From Pelomonas paludis (lineage in GTDB: Bacteria > Pseudomonadota > Gammaproteobacteria > Burkholderiales > Burkholderiaceae_C): a DNA stretch of 64,000 nucleotides. The notes under the pieces were generated by a model that saw only the letters and a list, made by a program, of their open reading frames with translations, searched no databases and was not told where the DNA came from. Positions 1-10,080 of this stretch are shown in pieces. The translations under genes and the position numbers were made by a program. Positions within the stretch are counted from its first letter, which is position 1. Every line of letters begins with the position of its first letter. The stretch lies in NCBI RefSeq assembly GCF_039872745.1, contig NZ_JBDPZD010000003.1, forward strand, positions 124,001 to 188,000, given 5' to 3'.

Positions 1-1
1 T

Positions 2-2029
<2,028 letters not shown>

Positions 2030-2251
2030 TCGCAGTTCTCGGTTGGATGCGGCACGTGTTGAAGCGGCCTTGTATTCCACCCGTGTTGCCGCTTGAAATC
2101 TAGGTCAGACCCTAGTTCGGGTACAGGCCAATGCCGGCCGTGGACAGAGGTGGCGACGAGTCATCGGTGGTTCGGCTTTTGGAAGTGAAGGCCTCGGTGC
2201 ACGCCGCGCGCGCTAGCTGCGGCGGAACTCATTAGCCCACCGCACTTGGAG

Positions 2252-2275
2252 ATTATTAGTCAATCGACCAATAAT
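2252..2275. promoter_or_regulatory. Imperfect palindrome, probable TetR-family operator
   Basis: A 24-bp imperfect inverted repeat with outer arms ATTATT / AATAAT and inner GTC / GAC half-sites ends 7 bp before the ATG of the TetR regulator at 2283. It is far more AT-rich than its surroundings. The position suggests autoregulation of the regulator and the three downstream transport genes, which overlap by 4 bp each. The operator role is inferred from position and symmetry. Confidence 0.65.
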
Positions 2276-2282
2276 CCACCCC

Positions 2283-2924
2283 ATGCCCCGCCCCAGCCAA
2301 GCCCAAGACCAAGCCCTGCTCGACGCCGGCGCGGTGCTGTACCCGAAGCTGGGCTGTGCGGCGCTCTCGGTGCGCAAGGTGGCTGAGGCGGCGGGGGTGA
2401 ACCCGGCGATGGTGCATTACCACTTCGGGAGCAAAGACGCCTTCCTGACGGCCGTGCTGCAGCAGGTGTACGAGGGCATGTTCAGCCGCTTGCAGGCGGC
2501 GAGTGAGCCTGGGCCAGGCGCGGAGGGCGACGTGATGACGCGGCTGGCGCGCACGCTGTTTGCGCTGGGCAGCTTTGTGCGTGAGCACCGGCCGCTGATT
2601 GGGCGGCTGTGGGGCGACGCGATGGCGGGGCAGGGCGTGGTGGTGGACTTTGTGAAGGCCAATGTGCCGCGCCACCTGGGCCTTTTGATGACGCTGCTGG
2701 CCGAGGCCGAGCAGGCCGGGCGGCTGCGGCCCGAGCCGATGCTGACGCGCCTGTCCTTCATCGCCGGGGCGGTGCTCGCGCCGATGCTGATGCTGGGCGG
2801 CGCGCGCGAGATGGGTGTGCTGCCGGCCATGCTGGCGCCGCTGCTGGACGCGCAGGTGATGTCGGACGAGGCGCTGCAGCGCCGCATTGATTGGGCGCTG
2901 GATGCCCTGAAGGACTCTCGATGA
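2283..2924 (+). CDS. TetR/AcrR-family transcriptional regulator
   Basis: 213 residues. The N-terminal ~50 residues form a TetR helix-turn-helix (LSVRKVAEAAGVNPAMVHYH followed by FGSKDAFL), and the rest is the usual helical ligand-binding and dimerisation domain. It is first in an operon with HlyD-like, ABC ATPase and ABC-2 permease genes, and its stop overlaps the next ATG (ATGA). That layout resembles enterobacterial cecR (ybiH)-ybhGFSR, so it is probably the local repressor of a drug or toxic-compound efflux pump, acting at the palindrome just upstream. The ligand is unknown. Confidence 0.9.
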   Translation: MPRPSQAQDQALLDAGAVLYPKLGCAALSVRKVAEAAGVNPAMVHYHFGSKDAFLTAVLQQVYEGMFSRLQAASEPGPGAEGDVMTRLARTLFALGSFVREHRPLIGRLWGDAMAGQGVVVDFVKANVPRHLGLLMTLLAEAEQAGRLRPEPMLTRLSFIAGAVLAPMLMLGGAREMGVLPAMLAPLLDAQVMSDEALQRRIDWALDALKDSR

Positions 2925-3868
2925 AGCGGACTCCATTCGTGCTGCCCGTGCTCCTCTTGCTGGCCGCCTGCCAACCCGCGCCTCCCGCGCGCTGGACCGG
3001 CTATGCCGAAGGCGAGCTGCTCTACCTCTCGGCCCCCGTGGCCGGCCGCGTGCAGCGCCTGCACGTGGCGGCAGGCGACGCGGTGACGGCGGGGCAGTTG
3101 CTGTTTGAGTTTGACCCCACGCTGGAGCAAGCCGCCAGCGCCGAGGCCGAGGCCCGCAGCCGCAGCGCCGCCGCCCAGGCCGCCAACACCGACAAAGGCC
3201 GCCGCGAGGCCGAGATTGCAGTGACGCGCGCGCAGCTGGCCCAGGCCCGAAGTAGCGCGCAACTCGCTGCCAGCGACCTGGCCCGCCAGGAGCAACTGCT
3301 GGCCCAAGGCTTTGTGGCCCGCGCCCGGGTGGACGACGCGGCCACCCTGGTGCGCCAGACCCAGGCCCGCATCGCCGAGCTGGAGGCCGCCTTGGCCGTG
3401 GCCCAACTGCCCGCGCGCCCCGACGAGCGCAGCAGCGCCCGCGCTCTGGCCGACGCGGCCGAGAAGGGCCTGAGCCAGGCCCAATGGCGCGTGCAGGAGA
3501 AGCGCCAGACGGCGCCGGCCGCCGGCCGGGTGACCGACGTCTTCCTGCGCCCCGGCGAGTGGGCCAACGCCGCCCAGCCCGTGCTGGCGCTGCTGCCGCC
3601 CACGCAGCGCAAGGCGCGCTTCTATGTGCCGGAGAGCGAGCTTGGCGGCCTGCACATGGGTGACACCGTGCGCCTCGCGTGCGATGGCTGCGGCACGCCC
3701 ATCGAGGCCAAGGTCAGCTTCATCGCGCCGGGGCCTGAGTACACGCCGCCGGTCATCTACTCCAACGCGCAGCGGCAGAAGCTGGTCTTCCTCGTCGAGG
3801 CCCGGCCTGTGAAGGCGGAGGACGCTGAGCGCTTGCACCCGGGGCAGCCGTTGGACGTGACGCGATGA
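2921..3868 (+). CDS. HlyD-family periplasmic adaptor lipoprotein
   Basis: 315 residues. The ATG at 2921 is chosen over an in-frame TTG at 2891 because it overlaps the upstream stop and begins a lipoprotein signal (VLLLLAACQ, lipobox Cys ~18). A biotinyl-lipoyl-like segment follows (GRVQRLHVAAGDAVTAGQLL), then a long Ala/Arg/Glu-rich coiled-coil hairpin (~65-200) and a beta-barrel domain. This is the membrane-fusion subunit of an ABC exporter, comparable to YbhG. It would link the inner-membrane ABC-2 permease to an outer-membrane channel; no TolC homologue lies in the window. Confidence 0.9.
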   Translation: MKRTPFVLPVLLLLAACQPAPPARWTGYAEGELLYLSAPVAGRVQRLHVAAGDAVTAGQLLFEFDPTLEQAASAEAEARSRSAAAQAANTDKGRREAEIAVTRAQLAQARSSAQLAASDLARQEQLLAQGFVARARVDDAATLVRQTQARIAELEAALAVAQLPARPDERSSARALADAAEKGLSQAQWRVQEKRQTAPAAGRVTDVFLRPGEWANAAQPVLALLPPTQRKARFYVPESELGGLHMGDTVRLACDGCGTPIEAKVSFIAPGPEYTPPVIYSNAQRQKLVFLVEARPVKAEDAERLHPGQPLDVTR

Positions 3869-4611
3869 CGGGCGGAGGCTTGGTCATCGACGTGCGCGGC
3901 CTGTCCAAGCGCTATGGCGACCGTACCGTGGTCGACCAAGTGGACATGCAGGTCGGCGCCGGCCGCATCGTCGGCTTCCTCGGCCCCAACGGCAGCGGCA
4001 AGACGACCTCGCTGCGCATGCTCTGCGGCCTGCTCACGCCGGACGCAGGCGAGGGGCAGGTGCTGGGGCTGGACTTCAGGCGCCAAGCCGCCGAGGTCAA
4101 GCGCCAGGTGGGCTACATGACGCAGAAGTTCGGGCTCTACGAGGACCTCTCGATCCGCGAGAACCTGGACTTTGTCGCGCGGCTGTTCTCGATGCCGAAC
4201 CGCCGTGTGGCGGTGGATGCCGCGCTGCAGCAGCTCGGCCTCGCCTCACGCGCCACCCAACTTGCCGGCGCGCTCTCGGGCGGCTGGAAGCAGCGCCTGG
4301 CGCTGGCCGCCTGCCTCTTGCATCAACCGCGCCTCTTGCTGCTGGACGAACCCACCGCCGGCGTGGACCCCAAGGCCCGCCGCGAGTTCTGGGACGAGCT
4401 GCACCGGCTGGCGCGTGACGAGGGCATCACCGTGCTCGTCTCCACCCACTACATGGACGAGGCCGAGCGCTGCGACGAGCTGGTCTACATCGCCTACGGC
4501 AAGGTGCTGGCGCGTGGGCAGGCGCAGGACATCGTGGCCGCTGCGGGCGCGAGCGATCTGGAGGACGCGTTTGTGCGTCTCGTTGGGCAAGCGCAGGACA
4601 ACTTCGCATGA
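3865..4611 (+). CDS. ABC transporter ATP-binding protein
   Basis: 248 residues with a single nucleotide-binding domain: Walker A GPNGSGKT (~35-42), signature LSGGWKQR, Walker B LLLLDEPTAGVD and the switch His in VSTHYMDEAE. Trp within the signature is a slight departure from the usual LSGGxxQR. ATGA overlaps join it to the HlyD gene before and the permease after. It energises the exporter formed with the next gene. E. coli YbhF carries two such domains in one chain; here there is one, so the working pump presumably uses a homodimer. Confidence 0.95.
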   Translation: MTGGGLVIDVRGLSKRYGDRTVVDQVDMQVGAGRIVGFLGPNGSGKTTSLRMLCGLLTPDAGEGQVLGLDFRRQAAEVKRQVGYMTQKFGLYEDLSIRENLDFVARLFSMPNRRVAVDAALQQLGLASRATQLAGALSGGWKQRLALAACLLHQPRLLLLDEPTAGVDPKARREFWDELHRLARDEGITVLVSTHYMDEAERCDELVYIAYGKVLARGQAQDIVAAAGASDLEDAFVRLVGQAQDNFA

Positions 4612-5738
4612 TTCAAGCCCTCGCCAGAACTTGGGCGATTGCCCTCAAGGAAGTGCAGCAGATGCTGCGCGACCGGCTGACCTTTGCCATGGCGGTGGGC
4701 GTGCCGGTCATGCAGCTCATCCTCTTTGGCTATGCCATCAACACGGACCCCAAGGGCCTGCCCACGGCCGTGGTGGCGGCCGACAGCGGGCCGCTGACGC
4801 GCAGCCTCGTGAGCACGCTGCAAACGAGTGGCTACTTCCGCATCGTGGCCTCGGGGCTCGACGAGCGTGCGGGCGACGAGATGCTGCAGCGGGGCGAGGC
4901 GCAGTTCCTGATCGTGGTGCCGCCGGACTTTGAAACCCGCCTGGTGCGCGGCGAGCGGCCGGCTCTGTTGGTGGCGGTAGATGCGACCGACCCTTCAGCG
5001 TCGAGCAACGCGATGGCGGCGCTGGGGCAGTTGGGGCAGACGGCGCTGGCACGCGAGTTGACCGGGCCGCTGGCCAGCCTGCGTGCAAAGCCAGCGCCGT
5101 TCGAGATCCGCATCCAGCGCCGCTACAACCCCGAGGGTCTGTCCCGCTACAACATCGTGCCCGGCCTCGTCGGCACCATCTTGACCATGACCATGGTGAT
5201 GCTCACGGCGCTGGCCATGACCCGCGAGCGCGAGCGCGGCACCATGGAAAACCTGCTGGCCACGCCGGTGCGGCCCTTCGAGGTGATGGTGGGCAAGATC
5301 CTGCCCTACGTGGTGCTGGGGTATGTGCAGCTGGGCGTCATCCTCGGCGCGGCGTATGTGCTCTTCAGCGTGCCCATGGTGGGCAGTGTGGCGCTGCTGC
5401 TGGCCTGCATCGGGCTCTTCATGGTGGCGAACCTGGGCGTGGGCTTCACCTTCTCCACCCTGGCGCGCAACCAGCTGCAGGCGCTGCAGCTGACCTTCTT
5501 TTTCTTCCTGCCCTCGATGCTGCTGTCGGGCTTCATGTTCCCGTTCAGGGGCATGCCGGTGTGGGCGCAGCACATTGGCGAGGTGCTGCCGCTGACGCAC
5601 TTCCTGCGCATCGTGCGCGGCATCATGCTCAAGGGCGCCGAGGCGCCCGAGCTGTGGGGCGAGGTCTGGCCGCTGGCGGCCTTCCTGGCCGTGGCGGGCG
5701 GCGTGGCGCTGCTGCGCTACCGCCGCACTTTGGACTAG
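4608..5738 (+). CDS. ABC-2 type transporter permease
   Basis: 376 residues with the ABC2_membrane architecture: one N-terminal membrane helix (~25-45), a large extracytoplasmic domain, then five or six helices from about residue 175, including the conserved cytoplasmic ERERGTMENLLATPVRP loop. It is comparable to YbhS/YbhR. Only one permease gene is present, so the membrane part is probably a homodimer. Its TAG stop overlaps the TAG stop of the convergent gene on the other strand (shared CTAG). Confidence 0.93.
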   Translation: MIQALARTWAIALKEVQQMLRDRLTFAMAVGVPVMQLILFGYAINTDPKGLPTAVVAADSGPLTRSLVSTLQTSGYFRIVASGLDERAGDEMLQRGEAQFLIVVPPDFETRLVRGERPALLVAVDATDPSASSNAMAALGQLGQTALARELTGPLASLRAKPAPFEIRIQRRYNPEGLSRYNIVPGLVGTILTMTMVMLTALAMTRERERGTMENLLATPVRPFEVMVGKILPYVVLGYVQLGVILGAAYVLFSVPMVGSVALLLACIGLFMVANLGVGFTFSTLARNQLQALQLTFFFFLPSMLLSGFMFPFRGMPVWAQHIGEVLPLTHFLRIVRGIMLKGAEAPELWGEVWPLAAFLAVAGGVALLRYRRTLD

Positions 5739-6862
5739 CGCTTGCCCTGCGCGAAGGCGTGGGTCTGCTGGCGCACCAGCTCGGGCAGCAACGGGTCGCG
5801 TGCGAACTGCTGGCGCAGCCAGGCTGCGTCGTTGTTGCCAGCCAGGGCGTCGGCGCGCAGGCTCTCAAGGGCGGGCAGGGCTTGCAGTGCCTGCGCGTGC
5901 GGTTCGAGCTTGTCCATCAGGCTCAGCAGGTGCTGGCGCAGCGGGATGTGCTTGCCACTGGCGGGGTCCACGTACAGCGCGTCCAGCCCAAAGCGGCAGG
6001 CCTGGAAGCGGTTGAAGGTGTAGACGAGGTAGTCGTCCTCGTGCAGGGTCAGCGGCTGCTCGGTGCGCAGCCAGCGCGCCAGGCACTGGATGAAGCCGGC
6101 CAGCGCAGCCGCTTTCTGCACGGTGAGCGGGGTGTCCAGCACGCGCACTTCGATGGTCCCGTACTCGGGCTTGGGCCGGATGTCCCAGTAGAAGTCCTTC
6201 ATGCTCTTGACCACGCCGGTGCGGGTCATCTTCTCGAAGTAGCCGAGGAAGTCGGCCCAGGTCAGCACAAAGGGCGCGCGCCCCGACAGCGGGAAGGCGA
6301 ACACCGAGTTGAGCCGCGCCGACGAGAAGCCCGTGTCTTGCCCCTGCACGAAGGGCGATGAGGCCGACAGCGCGATCAGGTGCGGGATGAAGCGCGACAG
6401 CCCGTGCAGCAGTACCAGGGCCTCGTTCGCGCTGGGGCATCCGATGTGCACGTGCTGGCCAAAGATGGTGAACTGCTTGGACAGGTAGCCATACAGGTCT
6501 GACAGATAGGCGTAGCGCGGTGCCTCGAAGATGCGCTGCTCATGCCAGTGCTGGAAGGCGTGCGTGCCGCCACCGCACAGCGCCACCTCCAGCTTGCGCG
6601 CGGCGGCCAGCAGGGCGTCGCGCGTGGTCTCCAGCTGGGCCAGGGCCTCGGCGTAGCTGGCGCACACGCCGGTCGAGATCTCGATCATGCTCTGCGTCAT
6701 CTCGGGGACGACCGAGCCCGGCAGCGCGGTGCGCTTGAGCAGCTTGAGCAGGTCGGGTGCCTGGGGCGAGAGGTTGTAGTCGTGTGTGTTGACGACCTGC
6801 AGCTCCAGCTCCACGCCGAGGCTGAGCGCGGCAGAAGGGGCGAAGTCGGGCAGGGCGCTCAT
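5735..6862 (-). CDS. Carboxylate-amine ligase, glutamate-cysteine ligase type 2 (YbdK-like)
   Basis: 375 residues. The ATG at 6862 overlaps the stop of the upstream antiporter gene (ATGA) and gives the family start (SLGVELELQVV); a longer frame upstream lacks family character. Typical motifs are GVELELQ near the N terminus, FGQHVHIGCP mid-protein and RPKPEYGTIEVRVLDTP. The family joins glutamate to an amine such as cysteine with ATP; E. coli YbdK is a weak gamma-glutamylcysteine ligase, and the true substrate here is uncertain. Co-transcription with a Kef-type antiporter is notable because Kef systems are glutathione-gated in enterobacteria. Confidence 0.9.
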   Translation of the reverse strand: MSALPDFAPSAALSLGVELELQVVNTHDYNLSPQAPDLLKLLKRTALPGSVVPEMTQSMIEISTGVCASYAEALAQLETTRDALLAAARKLEVALCGGGTHAFQHWHEQRIFEAPRYAYLSDLYGYLSKQFTIFGQHVHIGCPSANEALVLLHGLSRFIPHLIALSASSPFVQGQDTGFSSARLNSVFAFPLSGRAPFVLTWADFLGYFEKMTRTGVVKSMKDFYWDIRPKPEYGTIEVRVLDTPLTVQKAAALAGFIQCLARWLRTEQPLTLHEDDYLVYTFNRFQACRFGLDALYVDPASGKHIPLRQHLLSLMDKLEPHAQALQALPALESLRADALAGNNDAAWLRQQFARDPLLPELVRQQTHAFAQGKR

Positions 6863-8097
6863 GAAGCGCTCCGCGCCGGGCGCGAGTGGCGGCCTTCGCC
6901 CGCCCGCGTCAGCGCCCACTGCACCAGCACCGGCCCGGCAATCTCGAGCATGGCCACCGCGCACAGCACCACCGGCATGACGCCCGTGGCCAGCTTGGGA
7001 AAGCTGGCACTGAAGTCAGACAGCAGCAGCAAGGCACTGGCCGAAAGCGGCGTCAGCGTCAGCGCCAGCGCCAGGCTGCGCCGCAGGCCCAGGCCCGACC
7101 ACGGCCCCAACAAGCCGGTGCAGGCCAGCTTGGTCAGCAGGCGCACGGCCACCAGCACCAGGGCCGTCAGCCCGGCGGCCTGGAAGCTGGTGAGGCTCCA
7201 GGCCGAGCCACACAGCACGAAGAGCACCAGCACCAGGGCCGAGCCGGCGGTGCCAAAGTGCTGCGGCCAGGACCAGGCGCGCTGGCTGGTGTTGCGCAGC
7301 AGCACCCCCGCCAGCAGCGGCACCAGCAGTGACGAGGCGCCCACCTGCCGCGCCAGCGTGGCGCTGCACAGCACCAGGCCCAGCACGGCGAGCACGGCGC
7401 TTTCGTTGCGCGGGTCCAGGCGCCGGATCACGACGCCCACGGCCGCCGCCAGCCCGGCCGCCAGCGCCAGCGACCAAGCCACCTGCGCCGCCAGCGACTG
7501 CAGGGCCTGGCCCATGCTGGGCGTGTGTTCCGGGTCCAGCAGGCCCTTGAGCAGCACCATCGCGCAAACAGCGGTCATGGTGCTCAGGGCGGTCAGCGCG
7601 GTCATGCGCTGGGTGACTTGGCCGTCGGCCCCCACCTCCATGGCCACGCGTCCGGCCACGGCGGCCGAGGCGGGCAGGCAGATCACGGCGACGGCGGCGG
7701 CCTCGGCGGCGGTGTAGCCGGCCCAGTGCGTCAACACCGCATAGACGGCCAGCGCCGACAGCAGGCTCTCCAGCATTCCGGTGAGCAGCAAGGGCGGGTT
7801 GGCGGCAAACCAGCGCAGCCGCAGCTTGGCGCCGATCTCGAACAGCAGCAGCGACAGCGCCCACTCCAGCACGCCACCCAGCCAGCCCGACACGGGCACC
7901 GAGGCCCCATGCCCCAGCAAGGCCGCCAGGCCGCCGGCCACGGTGTAGCCGGTGACGCGCGGCAGCCGGGTGTGCCGGGCCACCACCTCGCCCATCAGGG
8001 CGCCCGCCACCAGCAACAGGGCAAAGCCCAGTGGCGCATTCAGGTCCAGCAACTGCAGGAGGTAGAGCTGGCTCAGGCGTTCTAGCGGAGAGGTCAT
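6859..8097 (-). CDS. Cation:proton antiporter (Kef/CPA2 type)
   Basis: 412 residues with about twelve hydrophobic segments and the Na+/H+ exchanger fold. The segment LLLFEIGAKLRLRWF resembles the fourth-helix region of Kef-type proteins. There is no C-terminal RCK/TrkA-N domain, so the nucleotide and glutathione gating seen in full KefB/KefC is absent from this chain. It heads an operon with the carboxylate-amine ligase, overlapping it by 4 bp. Likely role: K+ or Na+ efflux in exchange for H+ across the inner membrane. Ion specificity cannot be read from sequence. Confidence 0.87.
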   Translation of the reverse strand: MTSPLERLSQLYLLQLLDLNAPLGFALLLVAGALMGEVVARHTRLPRVTGYTVAGGLAALLGHGASVPVSGWLGGVLEWALSLLLFEIGAKLRLRWFAANPPLLLTGMLESLLSALAVYAVLTHWAGYTAAEAAAVAVICLPASAAVAGRVAMEVGADGQVTQRMTALTALSTMTAVCAMVLLKGLLDPEHTPSMGQALQSLAAQVAWSLALAAGLAAAVGVVIRRLDPRNESAVLAVLGLVLCSATLARQVGASSLLVPLLAGVLLRNTSQRAWSWPQHFGTAGSALVLVLFVLCGSAWSLTSFQAAGLTALVLVAVRLLTKLACTGLLGPWSGLGLRRSLALALTLTPLSASALLLLSDFSASFPKLATGVMPVVLCAVAMLEIAGPVLVQWALTRAGEGRHSRPARSAS

Positions 8098-8131
8098 CGG
8101 CTGCCCTCGCGGCTGACGGTGGCCTGGAGTC

Positions 8132-8680
8132 CTACTTGCGCGTGCCGCCCAGCTTCTCGGCCGCCTTGAGCATGGTGCTGATATGGCCGTCGGGGTCCAT
8201 GGCGGCGTGCACAGCGGCGATCTTGCCGTCAGTGCCGATCAGGTAGGACACGCGGTCGGCCAGCGAGGGGGCCATCTTGAGGGCGCTGTCGTAATCCTTG
8301 ATGACCTTGCCACCCGCGTCGGCCAGCACGGCGAATTTGTCGCGGCAGGCTTCGGTGGAGAACTTCTTGAGCGTGTCGATGCTGTCGTTGGACATGCCCA
8401 CCACGGTGGTGCCCAGTGCCGCGAACTTGTCGGTCGCCTCGGCAAACTGATGGGCCTCGACGGTGCAGCCCTGGGTGAAGGCCTTGGGGTAGAAGTACAG
8501 CACCACGGGGCCCTTCTTGAGGGCGGCGGCCAGGTCGAACTTGAAGGGCTTGCCGCCCACCGCGCCGTCGGCGGTGAAGACCGGCGCCGGGGCGCCCACG
8601 GGCAGCGTCGCTTGGGCCAGGTGGGGCAGGGTGGTGCCGGCCAGGGTCAACAGCAGGGCGGCGATGGAGCGTGGGGACAT
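8132..8680 (-). CDS. Exported Bcp-like peroxiredoxin
   Basis: 182 residues from the ATG at 8680, which has AAGGA about 8 nt upstream and opens a signal peptide (SPRSIAALLLTLAGTT... cleaved near AQA). The thioredoxin-fold peroxiredoxin has peroxidatic Cys72 in FYPKAFTQGCTVEA. The E. coli Bcp resolving cysteine at +5 is missing (CTVEAHQF); Cys112 (STEACRDKF) is the likely resolving residue, a longer-spaced arrangement known in other Bcp proteins. It should reduce peroxides in the periplasm, unlike cytoplasmic Bcp. It is a separate unit, 34 bp from the antiporter gene. Confidence 0.9.
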   Translation of the reverse strand: MSPRSIAALLLTLAGTTLPHLAQATLPVGAPAPVFTADGAVGGKPFKFDLAAALKKGPVVLYFYPKAFTQGCTVEAHQFAEATDKFAALGTTVVGMSNDSIDTLKKFSTEACRDKFAVLADAGGKVIKDYDSALKMAPSLADRVSYLIGTDGKIAAVHAAMDPDGHISTMLKAAEKLGGTRK

Positions 8681-8776
8681 GGGGGCATCCTTGAAGACGG
8701 GAGTGGCGCAGTATGGGCGGTCGCTCGCGCCAGGCTGGTGAAACAGTTGCAAGACCCTGAGGGGCGCTCGGCCTTG

Positions 8777-9931
8777 TCAGTCGCCGTGCAGGGTGGGGCG
8801 GGTGGAGCCGTACTCGCTGGCCTGCTGGGTATGGGCGCGGTGGGCGGCGGCCATCTCGCTCTCCAGCAGGTGGCGGTGGGCCTCGTCGAGCCGGCGCAGG
8901 GCGAGGGCGGCGCCGGCAGCCCCAAAGAGCAAGGCCACGGTGGTGGCCAGGCCAAGCGCCACGGCGGTGTTGCGGCTGCTCTGCCAGGACTCCAGCGCCG
9001 TGCTCGTGGCCGTGGCCACCAGCACGGCCAGGCGCGTGCCCGCCACCTCGCGGAAGGCGACCTGGCGCTCGGTCTGGTCCAGGCTGCTGGTGGAGATGAA
9101 GCTGCCCTCGACACCGAGTTCCATGCGCTCAAACGGCACGCCGGGCGACATGGTGGCGCCCACGTCCACCGGCCGGCCATCACGCACGCGGGCCCGCACC
9201 ACGCGGTCGCGGCCGATCAGGGTCAGCGTGCCGTTGCGGCCCAGGTCCACGGTGCGGAACAGGGCCTCGAAGTACCCCGGGTCCACCGAGGCCACGATCA
9301 CGCCGCGAAAGCGCCCCTCGGCGTCGGTGATGCGGCGCGAGAGCTGGATGGTCCAGCGCTTGGACACCTTGCCCAGCACCGGGCGGCTGACGAAGAGCGC
9401 GTCGGGGTTGATCAGGGCCTCGCGGGCGCCTTCGTCGCGCTTGGCATGGACGAGGAAGTGCTCGCGGTCACTGATGGAGATGCCGCGCAGGTGCGAGCCG
9501 CTGGGGTCGAGGTTGCTGGCCAGCATCTGGCCGTCGGCGTCGGCCAGCGCCAGCTGCACCAGGATGCGGGGCGACAGGCCGGTCTCGTTGGCATAGCGCA
9601 CCAGCTGGGGGGGCAGGCCCGGAGTGGCCAGTACCTCGTCGCGCGCGCGCAGCGTGGCCTGGTTGACGGTCTGCACCAGCTGGGTCGTCTGCTCGGCCAG
9701 CAGCCGCGCGATGTTGAGGTTCTGCCGCGCCTCGGCGTCCAGCTCCTTGTCGCGCCGCTCGCACAGCGAGCCATACACGGTGCCCCACAGCACGCACAGC
9801 AGCAGCAGGGTCGCCGCCATGATGGCCGGCAGGTAGCCGCGCATCAGGCTGGGCGCCGGGCCCGTCTCAGGCACCAGGCCGGCGTGGGCTCGGGGGGCGC
9901 TCGGGCTCTCCTCGGTCTGCGGTTCGGGCAT
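8777..9931 (-). CDS. Cache (PDC) sensor membrane protein without output domain
   Basis: 384 residues: a ~30-residue cytoplasmic N terminus, a membrane helix (~34-55), a periplasmic double-Cache/PDC domain (~60-310, with DREHFLVHAKRDEG and VIVASVDPGYFEALFRTVDLG), a second helix (~325-345) and a ~37-residue polar helical tail. In relatives this sensor precedes a GGDEF, kinase or chemoreceptor domain; here the frame ends before any output. It may be a shortened sensor that signals through a partner, or a remnant. The next gene upstream is unrelated, so no output domain appears to have been separated by a frameshift. Confidence 0.85.
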   Translation of the reverse strand: MPEPQTEESPSAPRAHAGLVPETGPAPSLMRGYLPAIMAATLLLLCVLWGTVYGSLCERRDKELDAEARQNLNIARLLAEQTTQLVQTVNQATLRARDEVLATPGLPPQLVRYANETGLSPRILVQLALADADGQMLASNLDPSGSHLRGISISDREHFLVHAKRDEGAREALINPDALFVSRPVLGKVSKRWTIQLSRRITDAEGRFRGVIVASVDPGYFEALFRTVDLGRNGTLTLIGRDRVVRARVRDGRPVDVGATMSPGVPFERMELGVEGSFISTSSLDQTERQVAFREVAGTRLAVLVATATSTALESWQSSRNTAVALGLATTVALLFGAAGAALALRRLDEAHRHLLESEMAAAHRAHTQQASEYGSTRPTLHGD

Positions 9932-10080
9932 CGTTCCACCGTAACAGGTCAGTCTGGGGGCAGCAACCTGGCCCGGGCACGCGGATGGAGGGGCGGCCTG
10001 GGCAGTGGAGCATCATCGCCGATGCCCGCCGGGCGCCGACGGCAGCGGGCCCGGCGACGGAAACCCGTGCGCCGCCGGTA
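9932..10080. other. Intergenic gap, no gene seen
   Basis: 149 bp between two minus-strand genes. It holds the presumed promoter of the Cache protein on the minus strand. The GC-rich composition hides any clear -10/-35 pair, and no convincing hairpin with a T tract was seen. Confidence 0.5.
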
